Part shown: piece after piece, positions 51,901-63,097 of the stretch | How the letters are laid out: each line of letters begins with the position of its first letter | Position numbering within the stretch: position 1 is the stretch's first letter | NCBI RefSeq assembly: GCF_000740895.1 | Contig: NC_025261.1 | Location: 1,488,001 to 1,552,000 of the forward strand | Origin: Theileria orientalis strain Shintoku | Lineage: Eukaryota > Apicomplexa > Aconoidasida > Piroplasmida > Theileriidae | Direction of reading: 5' to 3' | DNA: 64,000 bases | The notes under the pieces: model-generated | Told to the model about the DNA's origin: nothing | The model's input: only the letters and a program-made list of their open reading frames with translations | Databases searched by the model: none | Made by a program: the position numbers and the translations under genes

Positions 51901-53305
51901 CTAATTCTAACAGTACTAATTCTAACAGTACTAATTCTAACAGTACTAATGCTGATGTCAATGGTAACAGTGCTAATTGTACCACCAATAGCAACAGCAC
52001 CAATGGTGATGCCATGATCAACACTGGTGTCAGCAATACAAACGGCACAATGAGTAGTAATGGCAACAACAATATCAGTTCGAACAATGAGGATGAATTG
52101 CTGAAAATAGAGGATAATATACTTAAGCTGCTGAACCTGAACAACGTGAGTAGCCAAAACGAGCTGATAAGCCTGCTGCTGTGCCTGCTCTACAACTATA
52201 AGAGAGGCTCGATCATCATGAGCATAAAAATGGGATACTATAACTTGCCCTTGATACTGCTGGATAACCAGAACGATAACATAAACCTGCTGGAGTACGT
52301 GTTCAACTACGGGTACAATGAGCCGATATTATACGTAAACATGCTCAAGTTACTGCTAAAGTAAGAAATAGTAAACGGACATGAATAGTTAGTTATGATG
52401 CAGTAACCACGGATAGTATAGCTGGATATTAGGTGACTAGGTCTATCCACTTGACATAGATAAAGTGTAGAATAACATCAATTTAGGCACAACAACTACA
52501 TTATCATAAAGAAGCTGCTGTACAATATACAAAACTATAAGATGCTCAAGTACCAAAACATAATTAACATATTCAACAACCACGAAGACATACAGTTCCA
52601 ATACGTGCACGTAAGTTGATGGAAGCAGTAGCACAAATAGTAGTCATAGAATTAGAAATAGCAGTAGAATTCGTACTAGTAATGTTAGCAGTAATAGTAG
52701 CATTGGTAGCAGTGTTGGAACTATTATGGTACTAGTGGTGTTTGAATGTGATTAATGTGATTGTAGGACTACATCAAGAACGAGTTTAAGAAAATCAACG
52801 ACGTGATCAAGGAGTACAACAACGACATTAAGCAGGACAGAGTGGAATACATGAACATGAAGAAAAACCTGGTCAACCTGAACAACAACTACATCATCAT
52901 CAACAACATCAACTGTTCATCGTGCGGACTGCACCTGGAGTACCCGTCGATACACTTCTACTGCAAACACTCGTACCACATATACTGCATAGGCCAGGAT
53001 AACACGTGCCCAAAATGTACATACAATTTACCAGTAAGTCAATGTGTGCTGAGAGTAGATAGATAGGTGGAAGATTAAGTGAGAAAACAGTAGCTATGAG
53101 TAGTGTGTAATAATATGGTAGTTAGTTAGAGATACGTGGTGAAATGATAAAAATAAAAAGTAAAAGTAAATTAAAAGAGGAAAAATAAATGTTGGAATAG
53201 GACAAAAACGACAACGAGGATAATTTCTTTAAATTCCTGGCAGGTTCAAACGACCCGTTTAATTACATATCGGAGCAGTTTAATAAATTTTTAAACATTT
53301 ACTGA
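48912..53305 (+). CDS. VPS11: VPS11, class C Vps (CORVET/HOPS) subunit with RING-H2 finger
   Basis: Six exons: 48912-48972, 49026-49242, 49388-52360, 52487-52610, 52767-53033, 53201-53305; 1248 aa. The N-terminus LRHLVFLEKKLVSI and the following beta-propeller fit VPS11. The clathrin-like solenoid contains LFKWAIKLAEFE, YADWLYTKNRYNESIQCY and EPCYVIQKFL. A RING-H2 lies at about residues 1174-1212 (C-S-S-C...C-K-H-S-Y-H-I-Y-C...C-P-K-C). VPS11 is a core subunit of endosomal tethering complexes. The protein is longer than the usual ~940 aa because of Ser/Gly/Asn low-complexity inserts near residues 195, 547-634, 746-857 and 912-994. The exon 3 acceptor could instead lie about 60 bp upstream. 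Confidence 0.92.
51897..51950 (+). repeat. 15-bp tandem repeat in VPS11 coding region
   Basis: About 3.6 copies of agtactaattctaac encode (STNSN)n within one of the low-complexity inserts. The units are identical to each other, which suggests recent slippage. Confidence 0.85.
52625..52725 (+). repeat. AGT/AGC/AAT triplet low complexity inside intron 4 of VPS11
   Basis: Intron 4 (52611-52766) is made of degenerate agc-agt-aat-agt triplets that resemble the Ser/Asn codon tracts of neighbouring exon 3. It is treated as an intron because gtaagt begins at 52611, ttgtag ends at 52766, and the two exons join conserved sequence in phase. Confidence 0.7.
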
Positions 53306-53451
53306 GTAATTTAATAAAATTTTAAAAGGTATATTAAAAAATATTGGAATTAGTAGATTAACAAAAGGTGCAAAAAAGCTAAAGTTAAAATGCATGGGGG
53401 AGAGATTCCAAAGTAAAGTGAAACAGAGGAAGCGGAGGGGAAAAAAATAAA

Positions 53452-55070
53452 ATGTGGCATACAAGGATTAGGCTCCGGAAAAGCATAAGGATAGAAGACG
53501 AGAAGCTTATCCAGAAACCAAGAGGGTACGCCTTCAGAAAAGCAATACAAGATAAGCACGGATTGGCCTTCTTCTTCATAGGAATGTCCACGAACCTGAA
53601 CCTGGACACGAGTCTGTTGACGCAGAAGGTGTTCGACGTGGAAAATTTCGCAAACATCACACTGTTCATGTATTTCGGAGTGCTTGTGTCCGTGGTTTTC
53701 CTATACCTATTCCTGATAGACCCGCGCTTCTACCAGCTGATAGTGTCATTGTGGCTACTAGTATTATCGAGAGTGTTCCACCTAATTCTGGCAATATTCG
53801 CCTCCGGAAAAACAGGAAGGAACTTGTTTTTAGTGTTTTATACAGTAAACGGATTTTTGAGAGGAGTGATTTCTTTAACAAGTAAGAAATTCCATATAAA
53901 TTCCCTAGTTAGGCCAGATAGTCAGATATAAACGAGTTTTTAGTGCAATAGTTAACTAACAAGTGTTTTGTTAAGTACATGAATAAAAGCCAGCGAATGG
54001 AGCTAGTAGTAATTTAGAGTTTAGTAGGCGACCATATAAATTAAATTACAGGCAATCACGTTATATCGCAATATTTTTTAAATAAGTCGTATCTGCATCT
54101 GATCGACGGAGGAGTTATGTTCTCAATTCTGGTGTCACTGTTGCAACTGGCCTGCGACGAGGTGATAGGGTCCGACACGATGAAAAACGCAAGGAAGTCG
54201 CTGATCGTGGCGCAGATTTTATACCTGTCGATCACAGTCATCGGGTGCATCTGGATAACGGTGGTGTACTCGATCCACAGCGTGGAGGACCCGGAGTCGC
54301 CCAAGATCTACGGAATTGAGAAGACGCAGGTCGCAATCAATAAGTTCAAGTACAGCAGGTTCTACCTCTCGAAGCTGATGGTGGTGATCCTGGCGTCGGT
54401 GATCCGCGTGTCATTCCACCCTGTGCTTATCCCGTTCACCATGGACATCAAGCACATGTACAAGCTCCTGGGCTCGATCATGTTCACGGTCTTCGAGTTC
54501 GTCGGAAGACTTATGTCATTCCAGGTCGACGAGTACATAGACCCGAACAAGAAGAGCCCGAACATCGACCATGACACGTTCCTCGTGCTGCTGGACGTGC
54601 CGAAGTACCTGCTGTTCGTGATGCAGTTATCGGCCTGCGGAGTCGCACTCTACTCTACCTGGAAGCAGAGGCTGGGCATAAGCAAGAACCCGGTCATCAT
54701 CTGCCTCCTGGCGCTGTCCTCGGGCTTCATCGTGGGTTTCACGAGCAACTGCGCGTTCGAGGGCGCGCAGTCGTCGCTGGAGTACTATTCGCACCTGAAA
54801 GGGAGGAGGAACCCGAGAGTGCGGGGCGAAGACTCGAATCCGCCGGGCAACATCATCACCGCCGACGTCGCAATGGACACGTCGAACGCCAACGACATCC
54901 TGACCCTGTTCAACTACGTGTCCTACGTCGCGGGCTCCATCATATCCTACGTGGCCTACAAGATCATCAAGGCGCACAAGGAGAGCCCGTGGTTCATAAT
55001 TAAGTCGCGCGGGGACAGCCTGGACGTCCACGCAGTGAACTCGCTGGCGCAGAAGCTCAAGTTAGCGTAG
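53452..55070 (+). CDS. ENT-like (equilibrative nucleoside) transporter
   Basis: Two exons, 53452-53881 and 54052-55070, joined in phase (T-S-N-H across the junction); 482 aa with about 10-11 hydrophobic segments. TM1 reads GLAFFFIGMSTNLNLDTSLL, resembling the ENT TM1 pattern of a small-residue helix ending in an Asn-rich turn. In the second half, FEFVGRLMSF resembles the D-F-x-G/S-R motif of TM8, and KLMVVILASVIRVSFHPVLIP resembles ENT TM9. Apicomplexan ENTs import host purines. A large loop lies between the halves, as in ENT proteins. Exon 2 is GC-rich, exon 1 is not. The similarity is moderate and another MFS-type family cannot be ruled out. Confidence 0.55.
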
Positions 55071-55148
55071 CGTCAATGTGCTAAGACCCATTACGCGCTA
55101 GAAGTGTTACTATGCATACTGGTGTATCGCATACGTGTGTGCATGATC

Positions 55149-56771
55149 TTAAATAGCGTCGAAGAAGTTGACTTCCTCGTTCCCTAACAACTTTTCAACC
55201 TCAGATGTGTCCATTAGGTGAATGTACTCGAAGTTCACGAGAAACGCTAAACCAGTGTATTCAAATACGACGGGTACCTAGTAGCGTCTGAGTGCTGTTA
55301 ATGGCAATGGAGTCGGTCGACTTAACGTCATTCGAGCCCTTGAAGTCCCTCAACTTGCCTATATAACGCGTTCAGCCATCGTACTAATTGTGTGTGTGCA
55401 TAACTGTTGTATCCTTGCCCTTGTACTGACCTATTACTCTGTTTGGGAGCACTTCCACCACGTAAACCTCGCCGTCATCGCCACAAGTGCACACCACATC
55501 CTCATTAAGTTTAACCTAGGTGCCTCAATAAATACATTGTGTGTACGCAACTAACAATTTTGTTCACCGTATCCTTGTTCACCGGGATAATATCGTTGAA
55601 ATCGCCCCAATAGCCGTATGAAAAAAGACATATTGAGCCAGTGGCGCTACCACAGAGCACCTTTTTACCTTCCTATGCAATATTATTAGATGGAGCCATT
55701 AATTAAGTATCCACTGCAATAATCGAATTTGGAAACTGGTAACATCTTAACTTTTAATACCTTCACCAGTGACATTGTCAGAAACTCGTGTTCTGTATTG
55801 TCTGAAATCGCCTTCATTTTATACTTCTTGGCGTCGAAGCATCCGATTTGATCTCCGCTACATCACCTCATGATCACACTCATACCACCTTACGACGTCA
55901 CTAGAAACTCGTTATCCTTTACTAACAAGTCTACAGTGATGTATGTGTGCGTTAACGTAAATGTGTATACTTATATATCAATGTATATTTATCCATATAT
56001 ATTTACTCACACATATGTTTATATAGCCAGTAACTATGCCAATACACATTGTATCTATGCACAATATGGTAATTCACACTGATAGCAAGTGGACACTGCC
56101 ATTGCAATCACTTACCTGTTATACAATCTTCAAACTCCTTTATTATCGACACTGCCTTACTCTTTATTCTATTGTCCCAAATCTACAAAATACGTCATGT
56201 TAATGAAAATACTCTTATTTCTCCCTCGTCGTCTCCGGTGATTATTATATTGTCATTTATGTAACACGCTGAGTTAACAGGGTCTCTGTATTACAACCGT
56301 TATTGGCTCGTATCGTTTAATATATGCTTTCAACTTACTTGTGTCCTTTTCCGACCCATTTTACCTTGTTTAAATCAACGTCGGTCACTGCGACAGTCCT
56401 ATCGGCTGACGCCGACATTATTTCTACGGTTTAATCAACTCATTATCTTCACAATGACTCATTTACACCAATGTTTATCAATATTATCAATTATTAAGGT
56501 CATATCAACCTTCTTACCTGATCCGTTGCTTGAAAAGGTCGAGATTCTAACCGAGTTGGAATGTGTACTAGAGTTACTCCATTCTTTCACCAATTCATTC
56601 TTCAACGCATCCAATTTAAATCTAAACATTGTTTTTATCACAAACGCTTAGATATTATGTCGTTTACATTTCAATATCTCCGTTGATTGATCCGCAAGCC
56701 AGTAGGTCCCCCTCCGGGTGAAAGTTAAGGCAGTTGACGTAATGGTCGCTTTTATGATAGCATTGTGTCAT
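55149..56771 (-). CDS. WDR55: WDR55-like WD40 protein, ribosome biogenesis
   Basis: Eleven short exons: 56771-56668, 56621-56518, 56423-56339, 56285-56213, 56182-56116, 55930-55894, 55857-55761, 55672-55556, 55515-55431, 55358-55278, 55246-55149; 315 aa, all phases consistent. WD40 blades read NFHPEGDLLACGSINGDIEIF, IMSASADRTVAVTDVD, IIITGDDEGEIRIWDNR, FLVTSSGDQIGCFDAK, VLCGSATGSICLFSYG and VVCTCGDDGEVYVVEVLPNRVIG. The last matches the hallmark LPNRVVG segment of WDR55. WDR55/Jip5 is a nucleolar protein required for rRNA processing. Introns are 30-185 nt. None of the exons is long, so the gene is nearly invisible to ORF scans. Confidence 0.88.
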
Positions 56772-56946
56772 ATTAATATCAACGATCACACATATATTAC
56801 AATACACACTCGTATCCGGACGTATAAAATATGAATAAACACATTAATGCCATTTTAAATCTCCCTTGGGCAGGGTACCAACGGTACCGTCCTGAATATG
56901 AATTTAGTTTCTCGTAACTCATATACTCTATTTGTGTCCATTTTAT

Positions 56947-58154
56947 CTATTTTGTGCTACAAGCTCTGCGTATCTCCTTGTTCGTAGTACTACTAAAGAC
57001 ACTTATACTCACCAATTTGCGGGCCATGCACGTTCCTATTGACTTCATTAGCTGTGTGGGATCATTTTCCTGTCCCAGCGACTTGAACCACACTTCAATT
57101 CTCACGACTGGGAACCTCGAGTTGAGCTTATCAACAAGTCTAACTCCGTTTATGTATTCACCTACGATAATTTCAGTTAATTATTCACTCATGCTGACAA
57201 CAATATCTGCTTGCTCAAATAATCCTCACCCAGTGGTATTGTCGATCCTACGAGTCCCAGTATTATGTTATTCCAGTACTCATCCACTGTCAACTGCTGG
57301 ACGTCCGAAGGTCTGAATCTGTAGTCGAAGTGGCCTCCTTCCTTGTTCAGGGGATCTTCCCACATTGGCTGTATTCCATCTCTACGCAATAATCAGATAC
57401 TGCTATTCTCAGCATTTACTCTTTGTGATGATACCGGTTACTTATACATACATTGTATTACTGTTCCTACCTGAATATCATTATTGCGTCAACGAAGTGC
57501 TCAGATCCATCGGAGCATTCACGGGCTAGTCTCTTGTTCGTTGACAATTCACTCGGTTGCGGAATGTTGAACCACAGGTTCCAAAAGGCCTAAACATTAT
57601 TAACACAACTTCCTTTTTACGCAATTTGTTAAAACACTTTTAATCACTATTCCTCGTTACACACAGAGCTGTTAATACAGGGTGTGTGTATACTAATAAT
57701 ATTAACTGTCTATTAATCTAAATTCTGCCTATTCTATGTTACGTCACTATAATCTTCTGATATATACACCCGTAGTATTACTTAAGGTTATTTAATTCAG
57801 CTATTCCGCGTACCTGGACAGAATCGAAAGAAACCAAGGGCTTCGTGTGCTCCTTATAGTCCACGTTATTGTGGTTATGGTCTCCCATCTTAACTATCTG
57901 CTCCCATATAACCCATTTTGTCTTCAAAGATAGCGGCTTTTCCAAATTGATCGATGTCTAGGAATCATGTGCTGGTGAAATCTAGGGGTTCACGGCGTTG
58001 CTAATTAAACACAAGCGTAGCTACTTAATATATATTGCCGTACCGATTCAAATAATTCAGACAACTTTGTATGGTCCTCAGTATTTTTGTTAAAAGTCAA
58101 AAAGGGATACTTCTTAGTCCCATTAACGGAAACAGCCGTAGATTCCGCCATCAT
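56947..58154 (-). CDS. EIF4E: Translation initiation factor eIF4E
   Basis: Five exons: 58154-58044, 57957-57814, 57589-57471, 57381-57230, 57161-56947; 246 aa. Cap-binding landmarks are present: KPLSLKTKWVIWEQ (first cap-stacking Trp), VSFDSVQAFWNLWFNIPQPSEL, DGIQPMWEDPLNKEGGHFDYRF (second stacking Trp in MWEDP and the GG-h-W-like turn, here GGHFDY), and INGVRLVDK. The C-terminus reads straight through to a TAG at 56949-56947. The usual W of the K-x-G-G-x-W element is replaced by F. Start could be either of two adjacent ATG codons. The gene sits 175 bp upstream of WDR55 on the same strand. Confidence 0.9.
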
Positions 58155-58503
58155 TAAAACTGTAAAGTTAAAAACTAGATTAATATCTTGAAAAAATTCA
58201 ACGGAAACAGTTATAATACAAAAAATAGTTAAAACCAGTGAAAGGAATATATGTAAAGATATTTACAAATATACAGGCAATACCGTCTAGGGTGTTAATA
58301 AAAATCAGTATCAAGAGACGAATCGCGATTGATAGTTTGTTCTTTGCAATGTAATTAGCTTACATTTATAAAACTGGCTATATTATATGTAATACGTGTC
58401 GCTAAATTAGTTAGATTCCCCACACAGTAGAAGAATAAATAAGAATGTAAACTTGAGATTTACAACAATAAATACAACTGTCGTTAGGTGTATCTGAGAT
58501 AAT
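58155..58503. other. Intergenic region between eIF4E start and ankyrin gene stop
   Basis: 349 AT-rich bases, probably the eIF4E promoter and the ankyrin gene 3' UTR. No other feature seen. Confidence 0.5.
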
Positions 58504-59716
58504 TTATTGGCCTTTGCGCCTTTTGTAGAATTTGACTGTCTGTTTGTGCACCTTTCTCTTTTTGGGTACGTCGTTTTCGAACCGAGTGAATCTGTCCTTT
58601 AATCCTTCTTCCAGTTTACTTTTGACATCATCTGATGCCATATCTAAAGGAAGCTCCCCCTTTTTATTGTATTTTTGTCTGGCTCCTAAAATTTTACTGT
58701 TAACACATGTGATTGACTTTAATATCAAATATTATCAAATTAGCACTATTCTCGTTCTTTTTTTACCAATTTAATTTATATTTACCTTTATTTATGAGAA
58801 ATATAGCACACTCCACGTGTCCATTCGATATTGCAAAATGCAACTAAATATTATTATAAATCTTTTATCAGCCTTTTCTTCGAGCGGTTATTAAGCTAAC
58901 AAATACAATATTTAATAATATCTGTGATTCTAAGCAGTGTGGGACTTACTGCAGTCATACAATTGTTTGTTTGTGTGTTGATTTTGATCCCGTGTTTGCA
59001 CAACTAGAACACAGTCATTCGAGAGTTTAAAGTGTGAATATACTTCCTAGGAAGTTAAACGTACCAATTTAATAACTTCAAGGTGACCTTTCTGTGACGC
59101 GAAGTGTAAACACGTCATTCCGTTTTTTGCGTGAGATTGTACATTTGCGCCGTACTTAATGAGCAGTTTGGCGGCTTCTGCGTGCCCTAAAGAAGATTGA
59201 GGAATGTGTTCTGGAACCTTCGTAGCAGGCGAGGTGAAGAGGAGTCCTAAGAAAAGTTAACATATGTATTCAATGTTCGTGTATATTTTAGCGCCGCAAT
59301 TTCAAATGGATAAAAACACACCTGTCAAACGAATCTCTCTTATCTATGAATGAAGAGTCCAATTTGAAGCCGGCCTTCTCCAATTTTGCATCAGCGACGT
59401 CCTCGATAGAATCCTTCTGTTCTTCAGCAGTCTCCAGCAAACTCAAGTCTTCTACAGTTTTCCTGGGCTTCAGAAAGATATTATTCATGTTTTCGCGTCT
59501 GTTTAAGTTGTGTAGACCGGAATTGACGTGGTTCGAGCCGAACTGCAGCTCCCCCTCTTCATCCTCTTCAGAGTCCACCTTCGGCCCTCTAGGCCTACTC
59601 TTGGTAGTTTTGGCTGTTTTTTCGGCCATTTTGCTGTTTTTTTTATGAAAGCCGTCCAATAGCTTCTCTAGAAGAACACAGTTGTTTGCTCTAGATAAGT
59701 TGTGTAAAGCGCTCAT
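58504..59716 (-). CDS. Ankyrin-repeat protein
   Basis: Six exons: 59716-59322, 59246-59218, 59186-59065, 59003-58950, 58843-58786, 58685-58504; 279 aa. Residues 1-130 are charged and partly disordered, with an acidic patch (SEEDEEGELQFG). Four or so ankyrin repeats follow: TPLHLACYEGGHAEAAKLLIKYG, GMTCLHFASQKGHLEVIKLLCKHG, CMTALHFAISNGHVECAIFLINKG and GELPLDMASDDV. The basic tail (VPKKRKVHKQTVKFYKRRKG) looks like a nuclear localisation signal. One repeat is interrupted by an intron at the exact same position in successive repeats, as expected for repeat duplication with its intron. Partner unknown. Confidence 0.85.
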
Positions 59717-59966
59717 TTTTACTACAGGACTTATAGATTAGTATTTTACAAATATTAAAAGGTACAGTAACATATGTTTCAAACAACGGAATAAACCCAA
59801 AGATTTAGTTCATTCCTAAATGTGAATCCACACAAAAGAGGTTCAAAGACATTGGGGAGTTCACCAGTCTGTAATTTCCGCCGTTTCTAGCAACCATTGT
59901 GCCAAACAAACTTTATTAGTGCGTTATACTATCGTAGTGTGTATTTGAGGCATTCAAGAGATTAAC

Positions 59967-62646
59967 CTAGAAATCCTGGTGAAGTACGTCCAGCTGCTTC
60001 TTCAGCTGGATATCCCATAACGACTTGTAGAATCCCTTCATCTTCAGCAGGTCCTCGTGTTTTCCCAGTTCGATGATTTCGCCCTTGAACAGGACTAGGA
60101 TTAAATCTGAGTTGACGATTGTCGATAGTCTGTGGGCTATGGTCAGCGTGGTCTTCTTGTTGACCAGTGCTGCTATTGTTTTTTGTATTTGTGATTCCGT
60201 TTTCGAATCCAGTGCGCTCGTGGCTTCGTCCAATACGATAACTGGTGGGTTTTTCAGGAAACATCTTGCAATGCTCATCCTAAATGTTATTTATGTTGCG
60301 AGTTTCTAGTATTTCTGTGCCTAAATAACTAGCTTTGCCTGAATCAATAACATTGGCAACCATAATGACTTTGGTAACCTTTTTGCCATAACTATCTATG
60401 CCACTCATAGCACCGGTATCGGCATACCATAAATATCTAAAAGCGTCTGCTATATACTTACCTCTGTTTCTCTCCTCCCGATAACTTAATTCCTCGTTCT
60501 CCCACCAATGTGTCCAGCTTGTCTGGGTACTCCATGACTCTGTCGTACAGCTCTGCCTTTTTCAGTGCTTCCCAGATCTCCTCGTCTGTTGCGTTTAACT
60601 TTGCGTACTTGACGTTGTTTCTTATTGAGTCGTGGAACAGTATTGTGTCCTGTGAGACTACTCCCATTATGCTCCTCAGGCTCTTCTGCTTATACTCCTT
60701 TATATTCTTTCCGTTGATCAAGATTTGTCCCATAAGTGGGTCATACAGTCTTGACAGCAGTCTGAATATTGTCGTTTTTCCTGTTCCTGTGGGACCCACG
60801 ATTGCTATTGACTTATTCGCTTCAAGTTTAAAGTTAATGTTCTTCAGCACGAGTGAGTCCATTGGGCATCCTGTGGTACTATATGAGAACGACACGTTGT
60901 TGAACTCTATGAGCGGGTCATTGACTTCAGTTAGATTAACTTCCGTTGCCTCTTCGTGGTCAACGACAGTACTCTGAACAATTGATTAGAAACATTGATT
61001 TGTTATGTACTGGATGCATAACAATCGTTTAAGATGGGTAACTAGCGGCCGTAGTCACTAGATTACAATAACTACTCTAACTGCTTCTACCTAATTCACT
61101 TTCTTACCTTCATCTTGAGCAGAGATGCTGCGTCGTAGAGTCCTACCATGGACTTAACTATTGAGCCGTAGATTGTTCCTAGAATGTGTAGTGGTCTGAA
61201 AATTCTGAACAGATACGTCTGTATGACCATAAACGTTCCGAGACTCGCGTTGCCCTTTAAGATCTGCAGAATTCCCACTACGAAACACAGGAAGGTTGTC
61301 ACTTGTCTTATCAACTCCTGCCCTACGTTGATTATTGACAGGCTGTTGAGCACTCTCAGGTTAAACAGCTCATACAGGTACACTGCCTTTCCGTACTTCT
61401 TCAGCTCAAAGTCTTCGTTTCCGAACAGCTTCACTGCCTCGAAGTTATTCACTGAGTCGTTTGCAACTGAGTGCATTTCGTTATCCTTCTGCGCCTGATC
61501 TTCTCTGGTCTTCAGCCTCCAGTTCGTAACGAGCACTGTGAACACAAAGTATACAATCAGTCCTATATAAGCGTTATTTTTTGTCGATTCCATGACTTTA
61601 CCATCGCCGCGGTTAAACATTGTAATATTTTTCATAAGCCAATTCTTATTAACTGTAAAGCTACGATACTTAAGATAACAGTAACACTCATTTTATGAAC
61701 ACTCACCTACTAAGAGTATAATACCCAGCAAGTAGTTTTTGTATACAGTAAAGAATACGATAATCACCACTATTGACTCCAAAATGGTTGGAACCAGTGT
61801 TATAACAGCGAATTGTGAGAGTTCACGCATACTTTCACAGCCACGGTAGATTGCTCTTATTGTCTGGCCGGTCTTCGCACTTGTGAACCAATGATAGTTC
61901 ATGTGATGGACGTGTTCGAATAAACGGAGTGACAAGTCATTTATTCCAATATATTGTACCTGAATTAACGTTATCCACTGATTACATTATTATTTGGTAC
62001 AGTCAATTTCTTATAGGTAACTGTACCAATCTAAGTTACCATAGCTATTCTTAACTTATTAGAAATAAATATCCTAATTTGAATAGTTCTTATATATTCT
62101 CTCCACTTACATATCGATAAGTAAAGTTTCTCAGCTCATCGAAACAAACTGATGCGAATATCAGTAGTACATATCCTGTCAAATAGAGGAGTGATTTTTT
62201 CATGTTTTGGGCTCCAAGCTCAGTTATACACCAACCGATAAGCATTGGTGCAAATATTGCCAGGGCCTTTCCGATCAGAAGGGAGAAAAGTGATACAATG
62301 ATCAAAACTCTTAAAAATATATACGGTCTACTGGTACACTTTGAAGGCCAAAAAAGGGGCATCAACAACTAAAAATACATATTATTTGGTGAAATCAACT
62401 ATTAATCAACTACATACTGAGATATATGATTTTAATCTCAAGTAAATAGTGGTATTGGAATCTGGGCCAATTAAAGTTATGTACAGATAATTTTTTACTG
62501 TATATATTACAAATATTTATTCCTACTTTATATCAACTTACTGAATAAATTTCCTTTTTGGTTGGCTTTTCACGAATCTCCTCAATCGTGAGACTGTGGT
62601 TAGAAGCAGAGCGGTTTCTGCTGTATCCCATAACGCACTGTCCCAT
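59967..62646 (-). CDS. ABCB-type half-transporter (ATM1/HMT1-like) with N-terminal acylation motif
   Basis: Six exons: 62646-62542, 62368-62111, 61959-61707, 61652-61108, 60973-60462, 60279-59967; 661 aa. One TMD (about residues 45-380) precedes one NBD with Walker A GPTGTGKTTIF, Q-loop VVSQDTILF, signature LSGGEKQRMSIAR, Walker B VIVLDEATSALD and H-loop IAHRLSTI. The TMD segment HSVANDSVNNFEAVKLFGNEDFE is typical of the ATM1/ABCB6/ABCB7 group. The N-terminus MGQCVMGYS has Gly2 and Cys4, as in N-myristoylated and palmitoylated proteins, and no obvious mitochondrial leader. This suggests a plasma or vacuolar membrane, HMT1-like location rather than mitochondria. Function in heme, thiol or metal transport is inferred. 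Confidence 0.85.
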
Positions 62647-63097
62647 TCTTATAAAAACTTAAAAACAAAATGTTATGGTACGGTATTCCTTTGAAAAATG
62701 AATGAAGGATAAAAATTTTACTTAATATTAATCTAACAATGACGATCTCGCCGTTAAGGTTAAAAATGCTAGTTTCAGCTTGATGTAATTACAATCACTT
62801 AAATTACTTAGTGAAGAAACACTACATTAAAGTAAGAGCAATTGGAAACTTGGTGCTTTACATTATTCGACTGGTGTACTTTTTTGTACTCAGGGATAGT
62901 CTTAGACGTCACCATTTGAGCGAAGACTAAAACAACAAATTAAAATATTTTACTTCAATAGATTACTTTAAATTAATTTTTAAATGGATGCAACTACGTT
63001 GTTTCCTGAAAAAAAGTCAGGCTAACCCCGACCACTCCGAGAGTTTTTGCCAAGTATATCTCGAATTCCTCTACTCTATCACGTACAATTAAACATA
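62647..63097. other. Intergenic region upstream of the ABCB half-transporter
   Basis: About 450 AT-rich bases. A minus-strand open stretch at 62994-63064 (reading ...FEIYLAKTLGVVGVS...) ends in TAG and might be a further terminal exon of the neighbouring gene, but no clean splice pair joins it. Confidence 0.4.
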
